Below are positions 12,200 through 23,925 of a stretch of DNA of 64,000 nucleotides, piece after piece. The notes beneath the pieces are model-generated. The model was not told the origin of the DNA and made no database searches. It saw only the letters and a list, made by a program, of their open reading frames with translations. The position numbers and the translations under genes were made by a program. Position 1 is the stretch's first letter, and each line of letters starts with the position of its first letter. The stretch spans positions 3,108,182 through 3,172,181 of the forward strand of contig CM070518.1 of assembly GCA_036346375.1 (NCBI GenBank), read 5' to 3'. The DNA comes from Guadua angustifolia (taxonomy: Eukaryota > Streptophyta > Magnoliopsida > Poales > Poaceae).

Positions 12200-12747
12200 A
12201 GTTGACCACATCATCTATTAGACGTTGATACCCTTTCTTGTACGCATCAGCCTTTATATCGGATCAAAGCTTTGTAGGATATAGCATGAGTGTATACGAT
12301 CTCAAAGAATGAAGGAGATAAATCTTGTAGAGAGACCAAAATAATGACATTAAAGCAACGACGACGAAAGATAAATATTTAACGAAACCGACCACAATTT
12401 TTTAAATCACAACCTCAAAAGAGTACAAAAGATTGTTGTTTTCTCACAACCTTCTCGAACTTTTTAGAATCATCGAATCCTTGTCCTACACAAGAATCTA
12501 GTGCTAAAAATAACCTAGCCTTTAATCTTCTCATGCGTCTCTCGCGTTGGATCAGTTGGTTTATAGTTTTTTAGTTACTTGCGTTCTCCATAACAACCCC
12601 TAAGTTTATATAGTCTCCCTAATTCTCCTCCAAAGTAAATAGGAATCCTACCCCTATTAGGATTAGAATTCCTAATCCTATTATAATTCATCTAGCACAC
12701 CTTTCTAAATCATAAAAGACTAGATATAAGTTATCATATTTAAAAAT
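12200..12747 (-). mobile_element. Ty1-copia 3' LTR (minus orientation)
   Basis: On the minus strand a polypurine tract (AAGGTGGAGA, about 12742-12752) is followed by AT-rich LTR sequence with the words TAGTCTTTTATGATTTAGAA and ATTATAATAGGATTAGG, typical of grass Copia LTRs. The left end is not well defined; 12200 is approximate. Confidence 0.55.
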
Positions 12748-12989
12748 CTCCACCTTAAGTTTTATCTATTGAAGTCATCATACTCCTCAAAGAACTCTCT
12801 TCAAATCAACTTCGTATTTTTTTTGTTTTTCCTTCTACATTTGGGAGTGCCCCTATCGCAGAGGCTCATGTGCTTCACCGCATGTGTGTGTTGGTGTTCG
12901 GGTTTAGCCGTTCGAACCCTCCACCTAGGAGACCTTTCTTTTTGTAATTTGGTTATTTACACCTTCTATTCTTAGCCCATATTATAAGT

Positions 12990-13730
12990 TTGTACTACCT
13001 TCAAGCTCTACTTGCTTTATGGTACTTCGTGGTTCTTCTCACCATGTCTTCCTTCTTTCAATAGCTCGCATCCTTTGGTTTTGCGTCTACTAGATTTTGT
13101 AATCATCTTTGTAGTTTTTACACATAGCTACAGTTGAGATTTAATTACTTACTGTTGACAACATAGTTTCCTTCTCTAGATCAAGATTATTTTCAAACCT
13201 TCTATTGGTTGCCCTTTCTTTAGATTTATCCATCCATAGGTATTCTTTATTGCTCTAGATACTTTTCATGATTACCTATCGTTTGCAAGTAATTCGTATG
13301 ACTCCATCTCGAAATGATACCTCACAACCTTCAATTTTAAGCGACTTCACAAATATTAGATTCTTTTTAAGCCAAGAATATACCGAACTCCTGTCAATAT
13401 GTAATATACTCTATCATACATCTCTAATGTAATTGTTCCCACCTCAATGATTGTATACTCCTTACTATTAGCCAAGTGAGCAGTTTTATGCGCTGAGTAT
13501 AGAGATCATTCGTCAAACATCTCCCTCATCGAACATATGTGGAAGCAACAACCTGAATCAAATATACATCTATGAGAAGTGTTTGAGTAACTGATGACAA
13601 GTATCTTTGAATCATCTTTTGCTATTGCCATTGAACATGTACCCTTTATTTGCTTAAAACTCAGACAATACTTTATCATTTTACCATCCTCATCAAATAG
13701 ATAGCATATACATACATACACACACACACA
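12990..13730 (-). pseudogene. Copia protease/GAG-pre-integrase region, broken
   Basis: On the minus strand 13730-13506 stays open and encodes a linker followed by HRCIFDSGCCFHICSMREMF. This corresponds to the Copia protease motif, with its catalytic Asp-Ser-Gly, and the following His/Cys pocket. Continuing leftward, a frame with several stops gives TIIEVGTITLEMYD and YILTGVRYILGLKR, matching the pre-integrase stretch (usually VGTIRIRMFD...LTDVRHVPDLKRNL). The integrase, reverse transcriptase and RNase H expected between here and the polypurine tract are absent, so a large internal deletion joined protease to the 3' end. Non-functional. Confidence 0.7.
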
Positions 13731-14115
13731 TATATGGGCAAATATGTGGTGCAAACCACCCATTCTGTGAAAACTCCATGAAAACCACCCGAAAAAGTTT
13801 TGAAAAATTCTCAAAAAATTACCATATGTAGGGGAGGTGAACTTCTACAATCTTGCAAAACTTGAAGATGAAACTCAATCGCAATTGAAAAATATGAAAA
13901 AGACAAATTCAGCATAAATAGTAATTTTTCACTGTTTAGCACTATTCATTTTGCTGTTTGTCTTTTTCATATCTTTCAAATGCAATTGAGTTTCATCTTC
14001 AAATTTTGCAGGATTGTAGAAGTTACCTCCTCTACATATGGTAATTGTTTTAAAATTTTTCAAAACTTTTTCGGGTGGTTTTCACGGAATGGGTGGTTTG
14101 CACCACATATTTGCC

Positions 14116-14147
<32 letters not shown>
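13711..14147. repeat. foldback (long inverted repeat) element inside the Copia remnant
   Basis: The arms pair almost end to end: the left starts GGGCAAATATGTGGTGCAAA (near 13736), and the right end reversed reads GGCAAATATGTGGTGCAAA (near 14117). Inner shared words are ACCACCCGAAAAAGTTTTG, ACCATATGTAG and AACTCAATCGCAATTG/CAATTGAGTTTCATC. The loop is short (near 13915-13950). CA repeats on the left and TG repeats on the right extend the pairing. It separates the gag remnant from the protease remnant, so it inserted after the Copia element. Related to 18201-18535. Confidence 0.75.
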
Positions 14148-14148
<1 letters not shown>

Positions 14149-14149
14149 C

Positions 14150-14568
14150 CCTTGCTTTTTGCCTTTTTTTTCTATAACTCTTACTTTTACCTGCAACACC
14201 TGTTGTATCCAATGCTTGATCACTTGAGGATGAAATTTTTGATAGCATTTTCAAGGACACTGCCTCCAATAGATATGCAATTTCCTCGTTGAAGTTGAGA
14301 GTGCCTTTCCTGATGAGATACTTATCACCAATTGCTCCTATGATGGTAATAGAGATGATATTAGTATGATGACCTTGTTGTTTTTCTTAGTTTTCTCATC
14401 CACACTAATCAGGTGTGTGATAAGTTTATTGAAGATATTAAGATGGTCAAAGAATCATGTACCTTCCTCTATGCACAACCCGTACAGTTGTCGCTTCAGC
14501 ACTCACTAGTTTATCAACGACTTTGTCATATACAATTTTTCTAAGTCCCTCTAGTGTCCATCGAACTG
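14150..14568 (-). pseudogene. Copia gag remnant
   Basis: Read on the minus strand, several frames together give the conserved end of the Copia gag (UBN2-like) region: LISVDEKTKKNNKVIILIS, then a segment corresponding to the family's LLSSLP/LLYGK stretch, then LLSKISSSSDQ. The start near 14565 reads TLEGLRKIVYDKVVDKLVSA. Multiple stops and frameshifts are present. Together with the protease fragment and LTR to the left it defines one Copia element in minus orientation, later split by the foldback element. Confidence 0.55.
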
Positions 14569-14570
14569 TG

Positions 14571-15760
14571 GGAGCTCGGAAGGATTCCACGCCCCGAGCC
14601 CTCCCTTAGCATGCTATAAAATGGGGATTGGTCCCCTTCCTCTAGAAGAAAACCATCTAGGCGATGAGGTGGAAGACATAGGAAGGAGAAGAGATGAAAA
14701 AAAGAGCGGGAAAAAGGGAACTTTTAGTCATGATTTTGGAGCAATTAATTTATAAATCGCTGAAAGTTGTAGCTTTGAAAGTTATAGATAAGGTGTTAAT
14801 CTTGTAGGAAAGGTTAGTTTCTTTTTTTTGTATTTTATGTAATTAATTTTTTGTTAGCATTTAAGAACCCCCATGTACCTCGAACTAACTACTTTATGCA
14901 CAACATGATGAACAGAGCAGGTAGCTCACTGATTCCCAACGCTGATCTGGGTCCTACACCAGTAGAAATCCACTACGTGACTACGCATACTTCCCCAAGT
15001 ATTGGCCACAATATAAGCATAATCTCGATGTGGTAGTTTAGGTTTGCGACGTCTAGTTGAACCCAGGACATTGTTTTTTTCTGATGTCCTGATCTATTCA
15101 TGTTAACTACTTCATTTCCTACATATACTTTCACATATGTAGCAATACATCACTTGTATGTAGCAATATATCACTTGTTAACCCCAACTCTTTTGTGCAG
15201 ACCGTTGATTGTAGGTTCATTGAGTGGTTGGACCCACCGTATCACATACCTATCTAGGTTTACCTCCACACACTCCTAGTACGCCTAGACGAATGCAAGA
15301 GGGGCTCTAGACGAAGAAGATCAACAACGATGAGCTTCGGATGCAGAAACAACAAGCTCCAGAGGCAAAAGGATCAGGGAGAGGAACAATGAGAATGTGG
15401 TCTAGCTCGGTAGTGATTACCACCCTTATCATTAATGCTTCAATCCAAATTGTAATTACGCTTGCCACTACCGTGACAACTAACCACATCCACGTTGTCC
15501 TAACAATTAACACTCCATGTGGGTGCCGCAGAGTTTTCCATTTGAGCCTTAGGGCCTACACCCAAAATACTGATTCCACATGCTCCCACCATGATTTCTT
15601 TTACATCCCTAGTGTTTTTAGTTTCAAAAGGCGTAAATGTATCTTAGCTATAGTTTCTATTCATGATTCGTCTATGTAGGGGAGCAATCAAAGTGGATAT
15701 GATAGATATCACTCATCCCGCATCCTATTCCACATTTTTTTTCTTAGAATCGAAGTCAAA
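14571..15760. other. unassigned region with a TATA-like motif
   Basis: CTATAAAATGGGG at 14614-14626 looks like a plus-strand TATA box, possibly from an LTR or transposon promoter. No protein family, TIR or LTR border could be identified. A short frame at 15341-15679 shows no family features. Confidence 0.3.
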
Positions 15761-15764
15761 CATG

Positions 15765-16440
15765 GATAATGCCGAACACGAATACGAATACATATTATCT
15801 TGGTCATGAAAACAGAGTGAATACATGTCAATCCGAATATGGATAGTCATGGTCACAGATATTTAATCAGATATCGCGCAAAAAACACTTATATGTGTCA
15901 CACATAAAAGAATCAATCAACTGTATTCCATGTTTAAAATACAAGTCATTATGAGTTCAATAAGCAAATATGACTACAACAATTAAACTCAAAAGTATTT
16001 TAAAGTTCTTTATATTCAAACGTATTTGCCTAAATTGTTTTGAATTATTTAGAGTTCATTTGCTATTTTTCTTGGCTTACTTAGATTTCCTGATTTTTCT
16101 AAAAATAAAAAAATAATTTTAATATTAAAAGAAAACCTAGCAGGCCGATTTCTCTCTTTAGCCCACTTTGGACAAGTGAGAGGGCAGTCATGTACTTATA
16201 GGCCCCATAGCTTTATGAGCTTGTCTATTGGACTGAAATCTGGATGTTTGAATTAAGTTTACCAAATACTATCTGATTAAAATTTTGAATAGCTTCGAAT
16301 TCAACAGATACTTTCATCCTGAATCCGTTTTCATATCTGACAAAAACTATCAATATCCGACTCTGATATCCAGAAATAAACACAGATATCTGATTCATGC
16401 TCCAAATAAGATCCGAATTTGTTCGGAGACGGTCGGTTAT
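15765..16440. mobile_element. degenerate hAT-like element with CGGATA/ATATCCG subterminal repeats
   Basis: Both flanks of this stretch are crowded with variants of ATCCGAATA, GATATC and CGAATACGAATAC, in opposite orientation on the two sides. These are the same subterminal words seen in the well-bounded elements at 43664-46235 and 46922-47940. TIRs and target duplications are no longer clear; the middle is AT-rich and non-coding. Confidence 0.4.
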
Positions 16441-17389
16441 GAATTATCCACTTCGTTTCCCTACGTCTGTGTCACCTTTTGTACCATAGAAGTAGTGAGG
16501 CAAACATAGGTGCAAAACCGAAATCTATGCGCTATGTAATTCACACCTATATTACGAAATAATATGTATGGCTTCGTCTGGTTTATTCAAATAAGAAACA
16601 ACACTTCACCTTATTACATGCATACACCGAATTGCTCGTGGATCATTCAGTCTACACATCTGGACAATGCTGACTGGGTGTACTACATGCGATTGGATAT
16701 CTGCATAAGTGATTGCTGCATGTTCGTATTCCACATTGCATGTTGTCTCCTTCGGTATCCTAACATTATCTTTTTCTCCTAAGCCAGGTCCAGTAAATAT
16801 AAAAAAACATTTGCTCAGTAGAAGACACTAACAAATGTTTGGGGAGCTGCGCTCCGACAGTGCTAGTGCTACTCAACAACAGCTACCCTGCTGTCGTGCT
16901 GGCACAACTCGGCAGGAGTCGACCGCACCTGCTACTCTGCCCTACCATGATAGCGAACTCCTCTAGTGGTCACCACACGCTCCCATGGTTTGGTGACCTG
17001 CTATGACGACACCTTCCTCCTGAGCTTCTCTATTATGATAGGGGATAATGTCCCATGTTAGCCTTCAGCTAGTTTTTTTTTCATATTTGTGAATGAGAGG
17101 AAGCTAAATTTGTAAAAAAGCAAAATGCAGATGGCCAATAAAGCAATGACTTTATGCTGCGTAGGATTGCATTTTTGTGATTATTTATGTCATTTTTCAT
17201 AGGTGGTAGCACTGAATATGCTCTTACACATACCAGACAGAGTTAGTGCGATGCGATGGGAGAGGCAAGCATAACTCCAGCGACAAGGCATGCAACAATA
17301 GCATGCTGCCACATGTTTCCTCTAAATCGCTCACAGGTCATCACCATATACATCTGGGTACTAGGCCAGGCTTTTTTGGATCAGTCCGT
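16441..17389. other. intergenic, nothing recognised
   Basis: AT-rich sequence, then a slightly GC-richer patch around 16850-17040. No open frame with family features and no bounded repeat. Confidence 0.35.
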
Positions 17390-18035
17390 AGCACAGCAGA
17401 TATGGGTATATACCAGCATAACACAACACGAGTGATAGGGCTATGTTGGGTCTCACGATCGGGCACGGCACAAAACAGATCCGATAGATCTAAAGCAGGC
17501 ATGAAAAACGGTAGACACTGCCATGATATTGCGTTATGCTATGATTTGCCTTACTGCTGGCATCTTTTGTGATCCTCGCATGTAGAGAAAGGGGAGACAA
17601 TAAAGATGCTAAAAGGCAGAGAATAGGGACCGAAGAATACATGCTCATTGACACCGAGTACGCGCACTGAATCGCTCTGTAGTTGGGTACTCCATACTGG
17701 GTGCAAGGTTTTTAATGAGGCAATAACTCTGTATATGCTCAAAAATGAATAAAATTTACTTCTTTTTCCTTTAATATTTGTGTCTATTGCCTCAGCTCTG
17801 TTTATCTTCGTCTCTTTTTCTCTTGTTGCAATAGTACATATGGGTCGGGTCTAAACCGACACAGTATAAAGTCAGCACAAAACGCAAATGAGCTATGCCT
17901 GAGCTCATTAAAATTGAGCCGAGCCGACACGACACAGCACAATAGACACAACATAATTTAGATACAAGACACAATAAACCCGTATTGAACCGATCCGATT
18001 CGACACAACGCCGACCACTATCACCATCCAGTCCC
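17390..18035 (-). mobile_element. degenerate member of the TAGAGGTGGGCA hAT family
   Basis: Within 17690-17880 the sequence matches the reverse complement of 53000-53130 in the longer hAT element: shared words GGTTTTTAATGAGGCAATAA, AATGAATAAAATTTACTTCT and CATTGCCTCAGCTCTG-like. The flanking Cys-rich GC words (GGGCACGGCAC, CCGACACGACAC) are typical of this family's subterminal regions. The exact ends and target duplication are lost. Confidence 0.5.
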
Positions 18036-18200
18036 AAAGAAATCTTCGACTCAACAGACAGCGAGACGGAGCTGTCGAGTGCTCCATCTTTCCCGTATTA
18101 CAAGTTCATATTTCATCGTACGCATAAACCAATGAGCCAGTAAACTTTAAAAATGTTAAAAGTTAAATAATAGCAATATATCCAGTGAAAACTCCTTTTA

Positions 18201-18535
18201 ACATAAAAACTCTATAAAATCTATATGTATAAATTTTGAATTTTTTTTAAAAAATTATCATACGTAGGGAAGGTGAGCTTTTACAATCTAGTAAAATTTG
18301 AAGACCAAACTCAATCGCAATTGAAAGATATGAAAAAGACAAACAGTGAGATAAATAGTACAGAACAGTGAAAAATCACTATTTAAGCTGAATTTATCTT
18401 TTTCATATCTTTAAAATACATTTGAGTTTGGTCTTCAAATTTTACATAATTGTAGAAGCTCAACTTCCTTATGTATGATAATTTTTTTAGAATTTTTCAA
18501 AATTTATACACATAGGTTTCACGGAGTTTTTATTG
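18201..18535. repeat. foldback element, second copy of the 13711-14147 family
   Basis: The left arm (18201-18340) and right arm (18415-18535) are inverted repeats of each other. The arms share TATAAATTTTGAA, TTATCATACGTAGGGAAG/CTTCCTTATGTATGATAA and AAATTTGAAGACCAAACTCAA. The inner arm sequence (AAACTCAATCGCAATTGAAA, GATATGAAAAAGACAAA) is nearly the same as in the 13.7-kb copy. Confidence 0.7.
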
Positions 18536-18579
18536 TATATGTTGCTTAAAATAATATACTACAACTGCTACCCATCTGT

Positions 18580-19309
18580 TAGTATAATTATTGCAATAAC
18601 TACGTGTTCAATCTCTGGAATGGAGATATACTGTTTAATGACGCTTCCAAGAATAAATACTTATATTGCAGAGAGAGTATCACCCATGAATCTGATTCTG
18701 TGATTAAGAATAAGAAGAGAGTAGATAAGAATTTCGATATGCCCCAATTATTGGGGCAAGAACAAAAGGATATCCACTTAGCAATCAATGGTTTTTTTAA
18801 TTCCGAGGAGTAATGATGATTTGTTGATTCGGGAATTCTGATCACCACTGAAATTTACGTGGGAAAAAATGATGTGAATTTTCCTTTTGTCTCTATGGTC
18901 GGTTACAAAGAGATCTCGTTTGAATTTTGAATGTAGCAGAAAGTAAAATGTAATATTCGAGCAAGAATAGATCATTTCCATTCAATAAGAGATTTTTGTT
19001 GTCAGGACTAAGCATGATATATATGTTGATTTAAGAATTGAGATCATGCCTTCTCAAGAAAAAATAAAGAGGGATCACACTCAAATATTCAAGGGATCGA
19101 GAAAGCCCATATGCATTGTTCTTCATTATGATTTGTCTCAGGCTTTTAGCAGTTCGTTGCAGGGAGATTTCACCTTATTGAGCCAGAAAAATTCTATCGA
19201 TCTGGGCGTTGCCATTTCAAGATTAATGATAAGTTGGTTTGAATATCGATTCACAGAATTGACCTCTGAAAACGACCTTCTATTTTTGGGGAAACTGAGG
19301 ATTTGCCAT
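18580..19309 (+). other. unidentified AT-rich region with two clean reading frames
   Basis: Frames at 18604-18813 (69 residues) and 19046-19315 (89 residues) on plus look coding-like in composition, with Lys/Asn/Ser-rich peptides (MFNLWNGDILFNDASKNKYL; MPSQEKIKRDHTQIFKGSRK). I cannot match them to a family. An organelle-derived insertion or a decayed element are both possible. No TIR or LTR was found around them. Confidence 0.3.
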
Positions 19310-19420
19310 TGCTAACACCTGTGTTTTATGATTTGCCACTTTTATTTGTGCTTGATGATTTACCACTCCTAATAGTGAAATAGCTGAGATTTGTTACTCT
19401 CTATGTATTCTGATATTTCT
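19310..19420. repeat. dispersed repeat fragment shared with 35895-36000
   Basis: Contains TGTGTTTTATGATTTGCCAC and GATGATTT(A/G)CCACT, which recur on the opposite strand at 35895-36000. Probably the end of an unclassified MITE family. Confidence 0.5.
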
Positions 19421-19612
19421 TCTTTTTTTTACCCAAATCTTATGTGCAATGACGACTTTGCCCTTTTCTTCCTCACCTCACCTTTGCTTTTCTGTCCTTT
19501 TCCCTATCCTTACCGCTGTCAGTTTCAATATATTGTCTACACACGTATGAGCGGAGTTGGTGGTGGTGGATGTCGCTGGGGAGATGGAGACGGTGAAGTG
19601 ACTCCTGAGAAT

Positions 19613-21320
19613 TGAAAGTATTAGACCTCCAATTCGATTTGATTTTAGTAATTAATAACAATTATAATTTAAAAGACTAATATTTTCAATTTATGTATTT
19701 TGAGAATAGGTTAGTTTAAGATTTGATGAACATAGAAGCATGAAATGGGTGAAGAAGATAAGTAAGCGTAAATGATGAGATGGCTAAAGTATAAAAAAAA
19801 AAGAATTCTTTCATAGCCTTTTTTGCCGATCTCAGTGTTTGGAGAAAAAGATCGAATTGATAGAATAAGTGCCATACTATTAAGAGGGGTCTTTGTCTCG
19901 TGTTTGATGTCGATAAAAGTGTCGAGACTCAAATCATATGCAATTAGACACTTCCATGAAAATATATTCAAAAGAGAAATTAAAAAGGGATAGATTTGCG
20001 TTTCTGAGTGTTGTGGGGCTGGTATGACCGGGCCTCTCCTCCATATCTGGGTCGTCGGTATGACCTGCCTAAGGTGATGCGATATTTCGAGAAGGCAAGA
20101 TGACCGAACCTTCGGTTATCTACCGCAAGCAGTATGATCGAACCCCTCTCGTCATCTCGACCATATAACTCAATGATCATTGACCATGCATTAAATGCAC
20201 AAGAATGACCATTAGTATCGAGGGCGATCATCTTGGTCCAAGGGCGGTATGACCGGCCTCTTAGGAGGTTTTTGGCCAATTTTTGGTCAATAGCTAAAAT
20301 TAGTTGGTGGGGTTATAAATACCCCCCTCACCTACATTTTAGAGCATGACTTAGACCTCATTGATGATATTTGAGCTCTAGCTAGTCTCCAAAACTCTTT
20401 GAGTATTAAATTCACACTTTGAGAGAGTTAGAAGCAAAAATTGAGTGGTGCATTTAGACTGAGTTTGTTTAGGTTGGAGCTTGAGCTTATTTGGCTGGAG
20501 CTGGAAGAAATTTCTTTGGATTTGGACGCGGATGGCAATTTTTAAGTAAATAATAGTTAAGTTGTAAGGGTACCAGGGAAGTGGGATTTTAGAAGCTCAC
20601 CACCCGAGAAGCATCGTTTTCCTTGCTTCTCGCAGAGTGCAAATTGGGCTAGAAGTTTCTTCTCTTCGTCTGGCTGGAAAAATACTGTTTGTTTTGGCTT
20701 GTGGCTTATAGAGGTGTAGAAGCCAAATAAGCCCAAGCTCAAGCCTAAACAAACTAAGCCTTAGTGTTGAGCTTTTAGACACTCAAACTCGACCTCGAGC
20801 AAGCGTAAAGACTTATTACTCTTGGAGGTTGCCGCCTTCTAGATGGCTTGGAGGTGATCGTGCATGGTGAGCTTTTCAACGGAGATTGTGAGAAGCCCCG
20901 GCAAGTTGTGAAGGTCAGGGTTCGCCTACCCGGAGTAAGGAAGAACTATCATAGTGATCGAGGAAGGCTCAAGCGAGTGGAGCTGGCTTGAAGTTGTTCA
21001 AGTCACCTCAACGTGGATTAGGGGAGACTGGCAAGTCTTCGAGACTACGGGATAAAATTTCTTGTCTCTCATTTTCTTGTGACTTGCATTTAGTTTTATT
21101 ATACTCAATTCTTATTTCTAGCAATTTGAGTGTATTATTCGAAATTAGAATCCTTCATTTCTCATACTAAACTTGCTAGAGTCCTTGTGATCACTAGAAA
21201 TCATAATTGTAGATTATCATTATTGCAGCTCTAGCTTAGTGATTTAAATTGATTATATTAGAGTTAAAAATTTATAAACATTCTATTCACCCCCTCTAGT
21301 CGGTCATCCTTAATCCTTCA
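19613..21320 (+). mobile_element. solo LTR (Copia, SIRE/Maximus-like) with an inserted MITE
   Basis: Starts TGAAAGTATTAGACC and ends CATCCTTAATCCTTCA, flanked by AGAAT (19608-19612) and AGGAT (21321-21325), a 4/5 target duplication. It is collinear with the minus-strand LTR at 33345-34989 along its length: TTTTAGTAATTAAT near the start, the GGTATGACCGG-type palindrome field, TATAAATACCCCCC (a likely TATA region, about 20315-20330), and CACCCCCTCTAGTCGG near the end. Length is 1708 bp, including a 304-bp MITE. Lineage assignment is inference. Confidence 0.72.
20457..20760. mobile_element. Tourist-like MITE (PIF/Harbinger)
   Basis: The ends are inverted repeats: GACTGAGTTTGTTTAGG on the left and CCTAAACAAACTAAGCC on the right. 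Flanked by TTA at 20454-20456 and 20761-20763. The related LTR at 33345-34989 has the uninterrupted site (reverse of CTCAACACTAAATGCA near 33889-33904), proving the insertion. Length is 304 bp, non-coding. Confidence 0.9.
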
Positions 21321-21360
21321 AGGATGTACTAGGAGCTATCTCTGCAACCCTCTGTAGATG

Positions 21361-22345
21361 TAGAGGCGGCAGTGGACAGTGGTGGAGAATGTTGCCCTTG
21401 GTTGACATGGAAGAGGTGTGACTAGAGGTGGGCACTCGGCTCGGGCATTTTTGGGCCAGCCCAAGGCACGATGGTATAGCCCAGTCCAAAGCCCAATCCG
21501 CTACAAAGTGGACCTTGCCGGACCATCACAACACTGTAGCACGGGCCATACCGGGCTCGAGAACCGGACATGATGGGCCACATGGCCTAACACGATACTG
21601 TAGCATGGGCCGTACCGAGCCCGATGACCCAGGACATGAGGAAGAAACCCAACATGAAGGTGACCAACTCACAGAGCATGTGTGCCATGGATGCCACCCC
21701 TGTCGCCGACACCTGAGAGAGACAAACAAAAGGGGAGAGAGCTGAGAGAGATTGAGAGATGATGCAAGAAGTTGTTCTCTCACCCATCCCTCTCAATCTC
21801 TCTCAACTTTTTCTCTCAGTCGTCTCTCTTAATCTTACTCTCTTGCCCGTCTCTCTCAATCTCTCTTACCTGTCTCGCTCACTCTCTTTCTCACCCATTG
21901 CCCTCTCTCTCGCCCGTGTTTAGCACATCCCACTCGCTCTATGTAATTGTTCAAGAATAATTAAATTTTAGTTCTTTTCTCATACTATTTACATCCACTG
22001 CCTCAACTCCATGCGTCTCTGACTCCTTTCCTCTCGTTGCAATAGTGCAAATGGCTGGCCCTGGACTAGCACAGCATGAAATAGGCATGAAGGGCAAATG
22101 GGTCGTGCCTGGGTTCGCCGAAGGCAAGCCAGGCAGGCATGGCATGACACTGCGTGCACGACGGGTCATTGCAGCCCAGCACGGTTCAAGCACGAAGAAC
22201 GTTGGATCCATGTTGGGCTAACCCAGCACGTACGATGCCCACCTCTAGATGTGCCTCAACGAGATCATGTGAGGGGAGACAGTGGTGGCGAAGAATGCTG
22301 TCCTTGGTGGACACAGAGGAGGTATGCCTCGACGAGATTGTGTAA
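21361..22345. repeat. two-unit minisatellite interrupted by a hAT element
   Basis: One unit is split around the hAT element (GACAGTGGTGGAGAATGTTG before it, CCTCAACGAGATCATGTGAG after it). The second unit follows intact from about 22278 (GACAGTGGTGGCGAAGAATG ... GCCTCGACGAGATTGTG). The intact unit shows what the site looked like before insertion. Confidence 0.65.
21423..22247. mobile_element. non-autonomous hAT element, 825 bp
   Basis: The ends are TAGAGGTGGGCA and TGCCCACCTCTA, flanked by GGTGTGAC (21415-21422) and GATGTGCC (22248-22255), a 6/8 match. The neighbouring minisatellite unit suggests the original was GGTGTGCC, so each copy has changed at one base. Inside are GC-rich subterminal words and a polypyrimidine CTCTCTC tract (about 21775-21925), but no transposase. 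It shares ends and internal words with the 4-kb hAT element at 52815-56806. Confidence 0.85.
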
Positions 22346-23515
22346 GAGGAGTGGGCGATACTGTGCCTTGCTTGTGCGAGTGAGCGCCTCACTCTACTTT
22401 GCTTGGTAAATCGTAGGGCAAACTTAGGCCCTCAAGAGGTAGGGCCTAGTCCATGTCACGATGAAAGTGGGATGGTTTGCAGGCACTGTAGCATTTGCCC
22501 GCAAAGGTCACCAAAGTTATGAGAGCTAATGCGGCACCCACAACCCACTACCAAAAATCCCAAAAAAAGAAAATATTTTTCCATGCTATTGCAATCTGAC
22601 TGGTTGCTATATCTACAAGATACTTGCACAAGCAAACTGTGGACCTCAATAGCATCACAGAGAAAATGCAAACTTTAACTAAGATTCAGCAAATTATTAT
22701 AACTCATCAAGTTGGTTTCACTGAGATGTACGTATTTCACTAGCATCAAGAACATTTCAGAAAACAAAACTTTGCATCAGATCACAAAAGAACTGTTTGC
22801 TAACACAATCTTCATCGACAAATGTAGATTGATGTGGTTGCTTAGCACTCAGACATGGTGGCTCGTGAGAGTAAATCCTCTACCAACGATCTCACCAACA
22901 CATGACCATGCATACAACTTGACGCCAAAAAGTGCTGAATGTCAGCGTGCTCAATATTCAGATCATTTCTATTTCTCCACAAGCTCTTCACTTGACCAAG
23001 CTCATTTCAGAATGCTTTGTAGCGACCAGGGTCCATGAAGATTGCAAGAAACATGCATCAATACACATGTACAATGAAGATTTCAAGTTACATAACCAAA
23101 CTTCTATTATTTAATAAGGTTCAAGCAAAACTAATATTATAGCTAGTATAAGTCTTCTTAAAAGACAAGGGAAGATATAATGAATGATCAGAAACATATT
23201 CACAGTATGGAATTGGCCAAAAAAATACATGTATACTCAGAAAAGCATTTTAACAACTATTTAGTTGACATGAATGCTTCGACATTCAACTAAAAAAATT
23301 AGCTCCTTTACTATGATAATGGACAAATGCATATTCATGATTTCATTCTTGTATTGTATTTGGTGAACATAATTAGCATGCAAGATGGCACGCTGGTTCA
23401 ATTAGTCCTTTTGTTGTTGCAATAAACAAAAATGACTTTGGAGATGTGATGTAAAGCACTGCTAACCATCAAATTCCTTGTGTCCTACTACTGAACGGTA
23501 CTAAGACAAGATAAA

Positions 23516-23925
23516 GGGCCTGTTTGGGGAGCTACAATTTGGACCAAAAGTGCTTTTGGTTTGTTGAACAGAAGAAGTCAGAATCGGCATTTGTGGCTTT
23601 TCTCGTTATCTTTGTTTGAGTGGTAAGGTATTCATTTGCAACTTTTGGGGGCCAACCGAGCGGGGAGGTAGCAACATAGCAAAGCACAGCGGTGTCTGAG
23701 TGGGGAGATGACGTGGAGACGGCGAGGTGGGGTGGTGGAGATTAAGAAGGCAGAGTGACCGAAGTGGGAGGTGGTCAAGCGAAACCATAGCTGAAAAACT
23801 CCTCCCCAGCAGCTGCAGCTTTTGGGGGTGCTTCTACTGTAGCTTAGCTTTCCAGCTGCTGTGCAGCCATGCTGTTTGGGGGAGTTTTTGGCCTAAAGCT
23901 GAAGCACAGCTCCCCAAACAGGCCC
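23516..23925. mobile_element. MITE with GGGCCTGTTTGGGGAGCT ends
   Basis: The left end GGGCCTGTTTGGGGAGCT pairs with the right end AGCTCCCCAAACAGGCCC. Flanked by AAA on both sides (23513-23515, 23926-23928). 410 bp, no coding. It lies within the 3' part of the hAT element. Confidence 0.8.
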
